Origin: Nitrobacter sp. Nb-311A
GTDB lineage: Bacteria > Pseudomonadota > Alphaproteobacteria > Rhizobiales > Xanthobacteraceae
NCBI RefSeq assembly: GCF_000152905.1
Contig: NZ_AAMY01000004.1
Location: 62,001 to 126,000 of the forward strand
Reading direction: 5' to 3'
Length of the DNA: 64,000 nucleotides
The notes under the pieces were generated by a model. It did not search any database and was not told the DNA's origin. It saw only the letters and a list, made by a program, of their open reading frames with translations. A program made the translations under genes and the position numbers. Below, piece after piece: positions 25,807 to 34,582 of this stretch (positions are counted from its first letter, which is position 1; each line of letters begins with the position of its first letter).

Positions 25807-27666
25807 ATGCCGACCTGGCGCTCGGTCGTAATCTATCTGTTCGCCTCGCTTCTGGTATCGGCGATTTTCCATTCCAACCTGTTGGCGCGGCTTGCCGTCG
25901 ACAATCAGCAAAAGGTCGGCGTGCCGCTTGCGAGTTCCCGAACGGACGCGAGTGACAACTACGCCTATTTCAGTCTGATCGAGCAGGGCTTGGGAGCGTG
26001 CAATAGGGCGACATATCCCGAGGCCACAAGAATTGAAGGCAATTCTCTTGCCTGCACATATATCGGCGGCGTGCTCGTCGGTAACGTCATGTGGCGTCTC
26101 TCTCATGCCGTCACACCCTCGAAGCGTGCAGCGATTTCATTGCTGCTGATTCTCAGCACAGCGCTTCTGGCGATGTCCTTAATCCTTGCATTCGGTGCAG
26201 TTCTCGACCGGCAGTTTGGCTTCGCCTCAGCGTTGTCGATTGCAGGAATATCGTTATTTCTGCTCGATAACTTCGCCCTCAGCTTTTATCTGCAGTCGCT
26301 GCAGCTGGATTTTGTCGGAGTGCTTGATCTCGAGCCAGGCTTCGCCCGTCTTCTCAACCCTTCTATTTTCTGGTCGTTCGGGCTTCTGACGCTTACCGGC
26401 GTGCTTCTTGCCATGCGCCAACGCAGCCGTGCTCTGGCGGGATGCGCAGCGGTTGCCGCCGCCATATGCGCCACCGCGGGGCTTGCCGTGACGGCTGCGT
26501 TGATCGGCGGATTGGCGCTCTTTCTCGGTCTTCAACTCGTCATAAAACGGCGAATCGATTGGCTAGTGTTTTGCGTGACCGCGGTGCTGGTTTCTGGTGC
26601 GGCCTATATGCTGCTCGGCTTTTCTACGTTTCACAACACCCAGCTCGGTGCGAGCGTCCACCATGGCGAAATGATGCGACTGCGCGCCAATTTCTACTTT
26701 CTCTGGCTGCTTGTTCCGGTCGCGATCGGCAAGATCAGCATCGCGGGGCGAGAGCAGAACATGCTCATGAAATGTCTGCTGCTGTCTTCCGCAATGATGG
26801 GAATGTTTTGCGACTCGGTCGAATTGGGGTCGCGATTGTGGCTGCGCGGCTCGTGCGTATTTGCCTTTCTTGCGGTCGCCGCGTGGTCATGGAACCTTGC
26901 GGAATCTGCTGTCGGAACGGCTCGCGGCCCGCGGTCGGCCGATTTTCCGCTGCGGGTGAGATGGAGTATTCGCGCCGGGTCCGCGCTCTCCGCTATCGCT
27001 GTCGCCGCCATTCTGTTTGGCGCGATGCAGATCGTTCGTCCGTTCCATCTCGACCGGCCGCGAGGTTTCGTCGATCGCGACAAATATGAGATGCTCACTT
27101 GGCTCGAAGGACATGCGCCGTCCGGTTCGGTGATCGCCTCGACCAGTATCGAGGACAGTTTTCTGATCGAATTCTATACGTCAGGACGTCCTTACGTTCC
27201 GCTCTTTGGTCTTACGATCCTGCCGCAGTCTGAAATCGTCAGACGTTACTTCCGCACTATCGGCGAGATCGAGGAAGGCCGGCTGCTTTTTGACCGGCTT
27301 TCCGCGATCACACCGAATGCGTTATCGTCTTACAACGTTGCGCTGAAAGATGGTCTAGGGCGTCCATTCGACGAAACCGCCTATCAGTCGTTGGCGTTTT
27401 ATTTGATGCTGCTCTATTATCCCTTTACCACGGAAAGTCGGAATATCTTCTCAGCGAACGCACCGACGGCCGTCTTTCTCGACTGGCTGCGCGGGTTGCG
27501 CGACCAATCGCGCGGGGAATGCACACGCTATGACTATCTCATCATTCGGGCGTCTGAACATCTGACCGAGGGCGGCCGGCACGATGAACTGTACCGCAAC
27601 GCAAGCTACGCCGTGCTCCATCCGAAAAGTTCGGCCGATGGAAACCGCGCGATCGATTGCCGCTAG
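25807..27666 (+). CDS. Large polytopic membrane protein, possible GT-C glycosyltransferase
   Basis: About 619 aa with ATG at 25807. One helix at the N-terminus (VVIYLFASLLVSAIF), an exposed loop (ASSRTDASDNYAYFSLIEQG), then about 9 more helices and a soluble C-terminal domain from about residue 410 (DKYEMLTWLEGHAPSGSVIA). The DNYAYFS loop after helix 1 and the extracytoplasmic C-terminal domain are the layout of GT-C/PMT-like transferases that use polyprenyl-phosphate sugars. No specific family is recognised; function is inferred from topology and the neighbouring GT2. Confidence 0.6.
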   Translation: MPTWRSVVIYLFASLLVSAIFHSNLLARLAVDNQQKVGVPLASSRTDASDNYAYFSLIEQGLGACNRATYPEATRIEGNSLACTYIGGVLVGNVMWRLSHAVTPSKRAAISLLLILSTALLAMSLILAFGAVLDRQFGFASALSIAGISLFLLDNFALSFYLQSLQLDFVGVLDLEPGFARLLNPSIFWSFGLLTLTGVLLAMRQRSRALAGCAAVAAAICATAGLAVTAALIGGLALFLGLQLVIKRRIDWLVFCVTAVLVSGAAYMLLGFSTFHNTQLGASVHHGEMMRLRANFYFLWLLVPVAIGKISIAGREQNMLMKCLLLSSAMMGMFCDSVELGSRLWLRGSCVFAFLAVAAWSWNLAESAVGTARGPRSADFPLRVRWSIRAGSALSAIAVAAILFGAMQIVRPFHLDRPRGFVDRDKYEMLTWLEGHAPSGSVIASTSIEDSFLIEFYTSGRPYVPLFGLTILPQSEIVRRYFRTIGEIEEGRLLFDRLSAITPNALSSYNVALKDGLGRPFDETAYQSLAFYLMLLYYPFTTESRNIFSANAPTAVFLDWLRGLRDQSRGECTRYDYLIIRASEHLTEGGRHDELYRNASYAVLHPKSSADGNRAIDCR

Positions 27667-27693
27667 GTTGAGCCGAGTATCGGGGCCAAACCC

Positions 27694-28695
27694 GTGACAG
27701 CGAATGTGAAACACATGCGCGGGATTTTGTTACTTGTCATCAAGATTGCGGTTTCAATCGCATTACTGGTTCTCGCACTGCGAAAAGTCGATTTTTCTGA
27801 TGTCGCCGCGCGGATCGATCTGGTTACGCTGTGGTGGCTTATCTTTGCGCTCGCCGCTGTCCTGTTGCAGATTTTTTTCGGCGCTCTGCGATGGCGCGAG
27901 ATCGCGCAGCTTTGCGGCGCGCCGTTGACGATTTGGCACGCTTTCCGTTTGAACATGATCGCGGCGTTCTTCAATCAGGCGCTACCGTCTTCCGTCGGCG
28001 GCGACGCGATGCGCGTGTGGTTCGTCGGCCGTGGCGGCGCTGGCTGGCGTGCAGCCGGCTATTCGGTCTTGATTGATCGCGCAATCGGTCTTGCGGTGCT
28101 GGCGGTTCTTATAGCCGGGAGCCTGCCATGGAGCTTGCGACTGATCGCGGATCCGCACGGTCGCGTGGCGCTCCTGCTGGTCGACGTTGCGGCGATAGCC
28201 GGCGGGATTGGCTTCCTGGTGTTGGGCTTCCTGCCATGGAGGTGGCTGACCCGCTGGCAAATTATACGGCATGTTCGGGCGTGTTCCCAAATCGCCGGGC
28301 GGCTGGTCACCAGCCGCGTTCACGGTCCTTCGCTTGTCATTCTGTCTTTGCTGGTCAACGTCCTGAATGCAGTAGTGGCGTGGGCCGTCATCCGATCCAT
28401 CGGGGCCGACGCGTCGTTTGCACAGCTCTTTTTGCTGATTCCCCCTGTCATGCTCGTCACGACGATACCTGTATCGATCGCGGGCTGGGGCTTGCGCGAG
28501 GCGACGATGGCGCTGGCCTTCGCTTACGCAGCATTGCGCCCCGAGGATGGGGTGGGGGCATCGCTATTGTTCGGAATCGTGAACTTTCTCGCGGGCGGCC
28601 TTGGGGGGGTGGTCTGGATTGTGAGCTCCAAACTGGCAGACCCGGACGATTCGGCTGTGGATGAGGCCGGCGAGGTACCAAGTCGGGTTCGCTAA
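27694..28695 (+). CDS. Lysylphosphatidylglycerol synthase TM-region/flippase-like protein (UPF0104)
   Basis: 333-aa integral membrane protein of the AglD/YbhN family with about 8 helices. Conserved pieces: FFNQALPSSVGGDAMRVWFV after helix 3, and SIAGWGLREATMALAFAY near the C-terminus. GTG start at 27694; 27 nt after the previous gene, same strand. Members accompany glycosyltransferases and are suspected to move or process polyprenyl-linked sugars; the exact role is unknown. Confidence 0.8.
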   Translation: MTANVKHMRGILLLVIKIAVSIALLVLALRKVDFSDVAARIDLVTLWWLIFALAAVLLQIFFGALRWREIAQLCGAPLTIWHAFRLNMIAAFFNQALPSSVGGDAMRVWFVGRGGAGWRAAGYSVLIDRAIGLAVLAVLIAGSLPWSLRLIADPHGRVALLLVDVAAIAGGIGFLVLGFLPWRWLTRWQIIRHVRACSQIAGRLVTSRVHGPSLVILSLLVNVLNAVVAWAVIRSIGADASFAQLFLLIPPVMLVTTIPVSIAGWGLREATMALAFAYAALRPEDGVGASLLFGIVNFLAGGLGGVVWIVSSKLADPDDSAVDEAGEVPSRVR

Positions 28696-28704
28696 CAACG
28701 TTGT
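28695..28704. promoter_or_regulatory. Palindrome in the promoter region of the winged-helix regulator
   Basis: Perfect palindrome ACAACGTTGT, immediately followed by AATATAA that could serve as a -10 box. It starts on the last base of the flippase-like gene's stop codon. Operator function is a guess. Confidence 0.35.
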
Positions 28705-28733
28705 AATATAAACGAAAATCCGAGAACCCTCGC

Positions 28734-28775
28734 GTTCACGGCATGAACAAAAGGCTTGACGTTCACAGTGTGAAC
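28734..28775. promoter_or_regulatory. Tandem palindromic operators over the start of the regulator gene
   Basis: GTTCACGGCATGAAC at 28734-28748 and GTTCACAGTGTGAAC at 28761-28775 share the half-sites GTTCA...TGAAC and are spaced 27 bp start to start. The first overlaps the putative ATG at 28743. Twin 15-bp palindromes at the start of a winged-helix gene suggest self-repression by a dimer. Confidence 0.6.
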
Positions 28776-29486
28776 GGGGTAAGCGGCAGTCCGATAAACG
28801 GGGCGATCAAGGTGTCGGACACCGCCAATACCAAGGACAGTGAGAACGGGATTATCCTGGGATTGCTGACGTCCCTCGCCGAGGATGGCGGGCTGTCGCA
28901 ACGGCGGCTGGCTGCGGAACTTGGTATCGCGCTGGGTCTTGTCAACGCGTATCTGAAGCGCTGTGTCAGTAAGGGGCTGGTTAAAGTCCAGAACGTTCCA
29001 GCGCGCCGCTACGCTTACTATCTTACGCCGAAGGGATTCGCGGAAAAGTCGCGCCTGACTGTCACTTACCTGTCGCAATCCTTCAGCTTCTTTCGTCAGG
29101 CGAAAAGCGACTGCGTCGCCATGTTCGAGGCGGCCAAGTCGCGCGGCCTGCGCACCGTCGTCTTGATGGGGCGTTCGGATCTGGCCGAGATCGCCGTGCT
29201 GTGCGCGATAGAAAGCGGCGTCGAGATTGTTGCGCTGATTGATGCCGAAACCAAATCGGGCCGGTTTCTGGGGATTCCTCTTGTCGCCTCGATCGGCGCC
29301 GTCGAGAGGAATTTCGACGCGGTCGTTATCACGGATTTGGTCGGCGCCCACGAGAGCCGGAATCTGGCCGCGCTGGCGGTTGGCAGGGATAGGGTTCTGC
29401 TTCCGCGTCTTCTAGGTATCGTGGAGGACCGTGAAGATTCGAATGATCAGAAAGATCCTGGCGGTCAGAAAGACTTGGCGTCATGA
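28743..29486 (+). CDS. Winged-helix regulator with C-terminal Rossmann-like domain
   Basis: 247-aa protein. Residues about 35-95 form a MarR-like winged helix (SQRRLAAELGIALGLVNAYL, then RRYAYYLTPKGFAEKSRLT). The rest (RTVVLMGRSDLAEIAVLCAI ... FDAVVITDLVGA) is a nucleotide-binding-like fold, perhaps sensing a nucleotide sugar or NAD. Start at ATG 28743 is uncertain; a GTG at 28770 is an alternative. Its stop overlaps the ATG of the RfaH-like gene (ATGA). Twin palindromes at its start suggest autoregulation. Confidence 0.82.
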   Translation: MNKRLDVHSVNGVSGSPINGAIKVSDTANTKDSENGIILGLLTSLAEDGGLSQRRLAAELGIALGLVNAYLKRCVSKGLVKVQNVPARRYAYYLTPKGFAEKSRLTVTYLSQSFSFFRQAKSDCVAMFEAAKSRGLRTVVLMGRSDLAEIAVLCAIESGVEIVALIDAETKSGRFLGIPLVASIGAVERNFDAVVITDLVGAHESRNLAALAVGRDRVLLPRLLGIVEDREDSNDQKDPGGQKDLAS

Positions 29487-29995
29487 CCGCTTCCGGACAA
29501 CAGTGGTATGTGGTGCAGACCCATCCGCATGCGGAAGGCAAGGCGGCCGCGCATCTGCGACGCCAGGGCTTTGAGGTCTATTTACCACGCTATGCCAGGC
29601 GACGCCGCCATGCACGTCGCGTTGACATCACGGCATCGCCGCTGTTTCCACGATATTTGTTCGTGGCGATCGATCTCGTTCATCAGAGGTGGCGTGCCAT
29701 ACGCTCGACGGTCGGTGTCACGAACCTCGTCTACAGTGGCGACGAGCCAGCGCCGGTGCCGGACGATGTCGTCCGGCGTCTGAAACAACGTGAAGATTCG
29801 AAGGGCTGCGTTCAACTCGATCTTGCGCCCCGATTTTCCGCCGGCGATACCGTTCGCGTCGTCGACGGCGCGTTTTCTGATTGCCTGGGCCTGTTCGAGT
29901 CGATGAGCGACGGCGAGCGTGTTCTGGTGCTGCTTGATCTTCTGGGCCGCAAGGTCCGGGTGACCATGGATATCGATACGATCGAGGCCGCGTAG
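29483..29995 (+). CDS. RfaH/NusG-family specialised transcription antiterminator
   Basis: 170-aa NusG paralog. NGN domain at residues 1-100 (WYVVQTHPHAEGKAAAHLRR, VYLPRY, FPRYLFVAID) and KOW domain at about 115-168 (FSAGDTVRVVDGAFSDCLGL, then GERVLVLLDLLGRKVRV, close to the RfaH GEARSMLLLNL region). Such proteins ride RNA polymerase and prevent Rho termination in long polysaccharide operons, being recruited at ops sites. An ops-like GGCGGTAGCAT lies 67 nt after its stop, at the head of the leg operon. Coupled to the regulator gene by ATGA overlap. Confidence 0.9.
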   Translation: MTASGQQWYVVQTHPHAEGKAAAHLRRQGFEVYLPRYARRRRHARRVDITASPLFPRYLFVAIDLVHQRWRAIRSTVGVTNLVYSGDEPAPVPDDVVRRLKQREDSKGCVQLDLAPRFSAGDTVRVVDGAFSDCLGLFESMSDGERVLVLLDLLGRKVRVTMDIDTIEAA

Positions 29996-30033
29996 AGCCA
30001 TCGGTTTTGATCACATCGGCGCTCACGGCGGGC

Positions 30034-30053
30034 GAGAGGGATGAATCCCTTTC
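30034..30053 (+). promoter_or_regulatory. RNA hairpin preceding the ops-like element
   Basis: GAGAGGGA, loop TGAA, TCCCTTTC: an 8-bp stem with one G-U pair and a 4-nt loop, ending 8 nt before the ops-like site. No T-run follows, so it resembles a pause or anti-pause element rather than a terminator. Confidence 0.5.
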
Positions 30054-30061
30054 ACCCGAAT

Positions 30062-30072
30062 GGCGGTAGCAT
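30062..30072 (+). promoter_or_regulatory. ops-like (operon polarity suppressor) element
   Basis: GGCGGTAGCAT matches the enterobacterial ops consensus GGCGGTAGnnT at every defined position. It lies downstream of the RfaH-like gene and about 33-43 nt before the likely legB start, in the leader of the 29-kb operon, just where RfaH would be loaded. Confidence 0.68.
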
Positions 30073-30104
30073 GGCTGTCGCAGATGACATTGTCGAATGA
30101 ACCG

Positions 30105-31115
30105 ATGAAACTTCAGGGCAAGAAAGTTCTAGTAACCGGCGCCGATGGCTTTATCGGATCGCACCTCACCGAGCACCTCATCGCGCAGGGCGCGAATGTG
30201 CGTGCATTCGTTTATTATAACAGCTTCAACTCCTGGGGTTGGCTCGACGAGACCGATGCGCAAGTCAAGCGCGAACTTGATGTGTTCGCCGGTGATATCC
30301 GTGATCCGAATGGCGTGCGGACGGCAATGCGTGGATGCGACGTGGTGTTTCATCTTGCCGCACTTATCGCAATTCCATACTCGTACCATTCTCCCGATGC
30401 GTATGTGGACACCAATGTCAGGGGTACGTTGAATGTCGTGCAGGCCGCGCGCGATCTCGGCGTTGAGCGGGTGGTTCATACCTCGACCAGCGAAGTTTAC
30501 GGGACAGCCCGTATCGTGCCGATTACGGAGGAGCATCCGCTCCAGGGACAATCGCCTTATTCGGCGACGAAGATTGGTGCGGACCAGCTCGCGATGAGCT
30601 TCCACCTTTCGTTCGGTACGCCGGTCAGCATCATCAGACCGTTCAACACGTATGGCCCGCGACAGTCGGCGCGGGCGGTGATCCCCACGATCATCACGCA
30701 AATCGCTTCGGGCGTGAAACGGATCAAGCTCGGTGCAATGACGCCGACGCGAGATTTCAATTACGTTCGCGACACTGTGCGAGGGTTCGTTGCAGTCGGC
30801 GAATGCGACCAAGCCGTTGGGAAGGTTCTGAATGTCGGCAGCAATTTCGAGATTTCGATCGGAGACACGGCCAGCTTGATTGCCCAACGGATGGGGAAGG
30901 ACGTCGAGTTCGAACTTGACCAGCAGCGCGTGCGTCCGGCCGGCAGCGAGGTCGAGCGCTTGTGGGCCGATAATACGAAAATCAACGAGCTGACAGGGTG
31001 GACGCCGGAGTATGCGCGCCGGGACGGGCTCTGTCGCGGCCTGGATGAAACCATCGCCTGGTTCAGCGACGCCGCCAATCTGCGACGCTACAAGGCCGAC
31101 CTCTACAATATCTGA
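30105..31115 (+). CDS. legB: GDP/UDP-GlcNAc 4,6-dehydratase LegB
   Basis: 336-aa SDR enzyme if started at ATG 30105 ([20 protein letters not shown]), the usual family start; upstream in-frame ATGs at 30060 and 30084 would put the ops element inside or very near the coding region. Motifs: [16 protein letters not shown] (NAD site), HTSTSEVYGTARI and SPYSATKIGADQL (catalytic Tyr and Lys). LegB makes the 4-keto-6-deoxy intermediate on the way to legionaminic acid, in the GDP-linked route known from Campylobacter. First gene of the operon. Confidence 0.88.
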   Translation: MKLQGKKVLVTGADGFIGSHLTEHLIAQGANVRAFVYYNSFNSWGWLDETDAQVKRELDVFAGDIRDPNGVRTAMRGCDVVFHLAALIAIPYSYHSPDAYVDTNVRGTLNVVQAARDLGVERVVHTSTSEVYGTARIVPITEEHPLQGQSPYSATKIGADQLAMSFHLSFGTPVSIIRPFNTYGPRQSARAVIPTIITQIASGVKRIKLGAMTPTRDFNYVRDTVRGFVAVGECDQAVGKVLNVGSNFEISIGDTASLIAQRMGKDVEFELDQQRVRPAGSEVERLWADNTKINELTGWTPEYARRDGLCRGLDETIAWFSDAANLRRYKADLYNI

Positions 31116-31117
31116 CG

Positions 31118-32350
31118 ATGCGCGAAACGACGGCTCCACGCGTGAACGGCGACCGGATGCAAATACATCCCGAACGTGCATCGAATGTGGTGGCGTCGGT
31201 GCTCGCAGCCATGCACGGATTGTTCGGCACGCCGGACAAGCGGATTGCGCTGCACGAGCCGGAGTTTCGCGGCGAAGAATGGACCTACGTCAAGGAGTGC
31301 ATCGATACCGGATGGGTATCGTCGGTGGGCTCCTATGTCGACCGGTTCGAGCGCGATCTGGCGGCGTTTGTGGGCTGCAAGCATGCCGTTGCGACATGCA
31401 ACGGAACATCCGCGCTTCACATCTGCTTGATTTTGGGAGGCGTGGAGGCGGATGATGAAGTTCTTATTCCGGCGCTGACCTTCATCGCGACCGCGAACGC
31501 GGTATCGTATATCCGCGCGGTGCCGCACTTTGTCGACAGCGAGACAATTTCGCTGGGAGTCGATGCAGGGCGGCTGGAGCGTTATCTCGAGCGTGTCGCA
31601 CAGGTTATCGGTGGCGTTTGCGTCAATCGCGCCACGGGTCGACGGATACGGGCGCTCGTCGTCATGCATGTGTTCGGGCATCCATCGGATCTCGATGCAC
31701 TAGTGGAAGTGGCCCGGCGATGGAAACTGGCCTTGGTCGAGGATGCCGCCGAATCTCTCGGTTCGTATTACCACGGTCGCCATACCGGAAATTTCGGATG
31801 CCTCGCTGCGCTGAGTTTCAACGGCAACAAGGTGATGACCACGGGCGGGGGCGGTGCGGTCCTTACAAACGATTCCGAACTGGCGAAGCGGGCGAAGCAT
31901 ATCAGCACGACGGCGCGCGTCGCGCATGAATGGAATTTCCTGCACGACGAGGTAGGCTACAACTACCGGATGCCGAATATCAACGCCGCGCTCGGCTGTG
32001 CGCAGCTCGAGCGGCTGCCGTCGATGCTGCAACGCAAGCGCCATCTGGCGGACCGTTACGGACAGGCATTTGCGGGGATCAATGGCGTCCGGCTTCTGCG
32101 CGAGCCACCGGGCACATCGAGCAACTACTGGCTGAACGCTATCATGCTGGATAATGGATTGGCCGCACGTCGCGATGAACTGCTCGGCACGCTCAACGAG
32201 GCAGGTTTCATGTCTCGTCCTGTCTGGACGTTGATGCACAGGTTGCCCATGTATCATGCCTGTCCGCGTATGGACCTCGATGTCGCCGAACGCATCGAGG
32301 CGCAACTCGTTAACCTCCCCAGCAGTCCCGGGTTGATCGCCTCACCATGA
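31118..32350 (+). CDS. legC: PLP aminotransferase LegC
   Basis: 410-aa DegT/DnrJ-type enzyme converting the LegB keto sugar to the 4-amino sugar. TCNGTSALHICLILGGV, LVEDAAESLGSYYHGRHTG and SFNGNKVMTTGGGGAVLTND (PLP Lys) are the typical LegC features. Starts 2 nt after the legB stop and overlaps legG by 4 nt. Paralog of the perosamine-synthase-like enzyme at 22329 but clearly of the Leg branch (longer, with the extended loop VAQVIGGVCVNRATGRR). Confidence 0.88.
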   Translation: MRETTAPRVNGDRMQIHPERASNVVASVLAAMHGLFGTPDKRIALHEPEFRGEEWTYVKECIDTGWVSSVGSYVDRFERDLAAFVGCKHAVATCNGTSALHICLILGGVEADDEVLIPALTFIATANAVSYIRAVPHFVDSETISLGVDAGRLERYLERVAQVIGGVCVNRATGRRIRALVVMHVFGHPSDLDALVEVARRWKLALVEDAAESLGSYYHGRHTGNFGCLAALSFNGNKVMTTGGGGAVLTNDSELAKRAKHISTTARVAHEWNFLHDEVGYNYRMPNINAALGCAQLERLPSMLQRKRHLADRYGQAFAGINGVRLLREPPGTSSNYWLNAIMLDNGLAARRDELLGTLNEAGFMSRPVWTLMHRLPMYHACPRMDLDVAERIEAQLVNLPSSPGLIASP

Positions 32351-33513
32351 ACCGACGAATTTGCGTCGTGACGGGCAGCCGCGCCGAATACGGATTGCTG
32401 CGCTGGATCTTGAGCGATTTGCGGGCCGCGGTCGATGTCGATCTTCAGCTGGTTGTGACCGGCATGCACCTGTCGCCGGAATTCGGCGGCACGGTCGGGG
32501 AGATCGAGAGGGACGGCTTTTCCATCACTCGCCGTGTGGACTCGCTGCTGTCGAGCGGCACTCCCGGGGGCATAGCAAAGTCGATCGGTCTCGGGGTGAT
32601 CGGCATGTCGGATGTCCTGGAAGATCTCAAGCCGGATATCGTGCTGATACTTGGCGACCGGTTCGAGATCTTCGCCGCCGCGCAGGCCTGCCTGGTCCAT
32701 AACATTCCGATCGCCCATATCGCGGGGGGAGACACGACCGAAGGCGCGATCGATGAAGCTATGAGGCATGCCATTACCAAGATGGCGCATGTCCATTTTG
32801 TCACGAATGCGGAATCAGCACACCGGGTGCGCCAACTCGGGGAAGATCCGTCGCGCATCTACGAGGTTGGAAGTCCGGGTCTTGACCATCTGCGTCGGCA
32901 GCCGCTCCTCGACCGGTCGGCGGTGGAATCCAGACTTGGAGCGCGGCTCGGCGAGAAAAATCTTCTGATTACTTTTCATCCGGTCACGCTTGAAGCCGCG
33001 CATGGCGAAGCGCAGTTCGCCGCACTGCTGGATGCACTCGATATGCTCGATGACGATACCGCGCTGTGGTTTACCCATCCAAACGCCGACGCCGGCGGCC
33101 GGACGATGGCTGCAAAGCTGAAGGCGTGGGTGCAGGCCCACCCGAATCGTGCGCGTCTGTATACGTCGCTTGGCCAGTCGCTTTACCTCAGTCTCATGGC
33201 TCAGGTGGACGCTGTAGTCGGAAATTCGTCGAGCGGACTTTACGAGGCGCCATCGCTCGGTGTCGCGACCGTCGATATCGGCGACCGGCAGCGTGGCCGT
33301 CTCGCCGCGACTTCGGTGCTGCACTGCGCGCCCGATTGCAACGCCATTCGGGAAGCGATCGCGAGAGCGATCCAGCTTGATTGTTCGGGAACGAAGAGTC
33401 CCTATGGTGACGGACATTCGTCGGAGAGAATCGTCGAAGTCCTAAGAGCGCTACCTCCGGCAATGGAGCTGATCGGCAAGCGGTTTCACATGATCGGGAA
33501 CGCCGATGCCTGA
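32347..33513 (+). CDS. legG: Hydrolysing NDP-sugar 2-epimerase LegG (NeuC-like)
   Basis: 388-aa GT-B-fold epimerase that removes the nucleotide and inverts C2 to give 2,4-diacetamido-2,4,6-trideoxymannose. Motifs: VTGSRAEYGLLRWIL, VTGMHLSPEFGGTVGEI, LGDRFEIFAAAQACL, AHIAGGDTTEGAIDEAMRHA and VVGNSSSGLYEAPSLGV, all matching NeuC/LegG. Overlaps legC (ATGA) and legI by 8 nt. Confidence 0.92.
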   Translation: MNRRICVVTGSRAEYGLLRWILSDLRAAVDVDLQLVVTGMHLSPEFGGTVGEIERDGFSITRRVDSLLSSGTPGGIAKSIGLGVIGMSDVLEDLKPDIVLILGDRFEIFAAAQACLVHNIPIAHIAGGDTTEGAIDEAMRHAITKMAHVHFVTNAESAHRVRQLGEDPSRIYEVGSPGLDHLRRQPLLDRSAVESRLGARLGEKNLLITFHPVTLEAAHGEAQFAALLDALDMLDDDTALWFTHPNADAGGRTMAAKLKAWVQAHPNRARLYTSLGQSLYLSLMAQVDAVVGNSSSGLYEAPSLGVATVDIGDRQRGRLAATSVLHCAPDCNAIREAIARAIQLDCSGTKSPYGDGHSSERIVEVLRALPPAMELIGKRFHMIGNADA

Positions 33514-34582
33514 GCGCACCCTGATCATCGCTGAAGCGGGCGTCAACCACAACGGCTCGGTCGAGCAGGCGCTCAGGCTTGTCGATGTCGCCGCCGATGC
33601 CGGCGCTGATATTGTCAAGTTTCAGACTTTCAAGGCGGACAAACTTGCGACGGCAAAGGCCGCGAAGGCGGAATATCAGGTCGTCAACACCCATGAAGCC
33701 GGTTCGCAGCTCGACATGCTTAGCGCGCTGGAACTATCGCTTGCGGATCATCGGATCATTGCGGAGCGTGCCCGCAGCCGGGGCATCGGCTTCATGTCGA
33801 CGGCGTTCGATGTCGAAAGTCTGGCGATGCTTGCGGCGTTCGAGATGCCGGCGATCAAGATTCCGTCCGGCGATGTGACCAGCGTCGATCTCTTGTTGCG
33901 ATCGGCGCGATCGGGAAAGCCGCTGATCATTTCGACGGGCATGGCGACCTTGGGAGAGGTGGAGCAGGCGCTGGGCGTCGTGGCTTTCGGACTCGTTACA
34001 GACAAGATGCCGAAGTTTCGCAAGGATTTCGAAGAAGCCTATTGCAGCAACGCAGGTCGCAACGCTTTGCGCGAAAAGATCACGTTGCTGCACTGTGTGA
34101 CGGAATATCCCGCGCTGCCGCAAACGATCAATTTGCGCGCGATGACCGCCATGGCCGCGGCGTTCGGCCTGCCCGTGGGATATTCCGACCATACGATCGG
34201 CATCGAGATCGCGCTTGCCGCGGTCGCGCTGGGGGCGGTCGCCATTGAGAAGCATTTCACGCTCGATCGCGGTCTGCCGGGCCCTGACCACAATGCGTCG
34301 CTTGAACCGCACGAATTGAAACAACTGGTGATGTCGATCCGCAATATCGAAAGCGCGTTGGGAAACGCCGTGAAGGGTCCGGACGCCCATGAGATGCGCA
34401 ATCGCGCGGTGGCTCGCCGCAGCCTCGTCGCCGCGCGTGCGATCCGCAAGGGGGATATCCTGACGCAGGACATGCTCGCCGAAAAGCGGCCCGGCACCGG
34501 CTTGCCGCCGATCGAGGCGCTGAGACTGATCGGCCGCCCCGCTGGGCGCGACTATATGCCTGATGATTTGATCGAACCATGA
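33506..34582 (+). CDS. legI: Legionaminic acid synthase LegI (NeuB family)
   Basis: 358-aa sialic-acid-synthase-type enzyme condensing the 6-deoxy-diacetamidomannose with phosphoenolpyruvate. TIM-barrel part: IIAEAGVNHNGSVEQALRLV, VKFQTFKADKLAT, IKIPSGDVTSVDLLLRSA, HCVTEYPALPQTINLRA and GYSDHTIGIEIALAAVALGA. A C-terminal SAF antifreeze-like domain (ARRSLVAARAIRKGDILTQD) completes the normal architecture. Overlaps legH by 4 nt. Confidence 0.94.
   Translation: MPERTLIIAEAGVNHNGSVEQALRLVDVAADAGADIVKFQTFKADKLATAKAAKAEYQVVNTHEAGSQLDMLSALELSLADHRIIAERARSRGIGFMSTAFDVESLAMLAAFEMPAIKIPSGDVTSVDLLLRSARSGKPLIISTGMATLGEVEQALGVVAFGLVTDKMPKFRKDFEEAYCSNAGRNALREKITLLHCVTEYPALPQTINLRAMTAMAAAFGLPVGYSDHTIGIEIALAAVALGAVAIEKHFTLDRGLPGPDHNASLEPHELKQLVMSIRNIESALGNAVKGPDAHEMRNRAVARRSLVAARAIRKGDILTQDMLAEKRPGTGLPPIEALRLIGRPAGRDYMPDDLIEP

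Noticed and set aside
30129-31181. 350-codon minus-strand frame
   Set aside because: Antisense of legB; arises from GC-biased codon usage.
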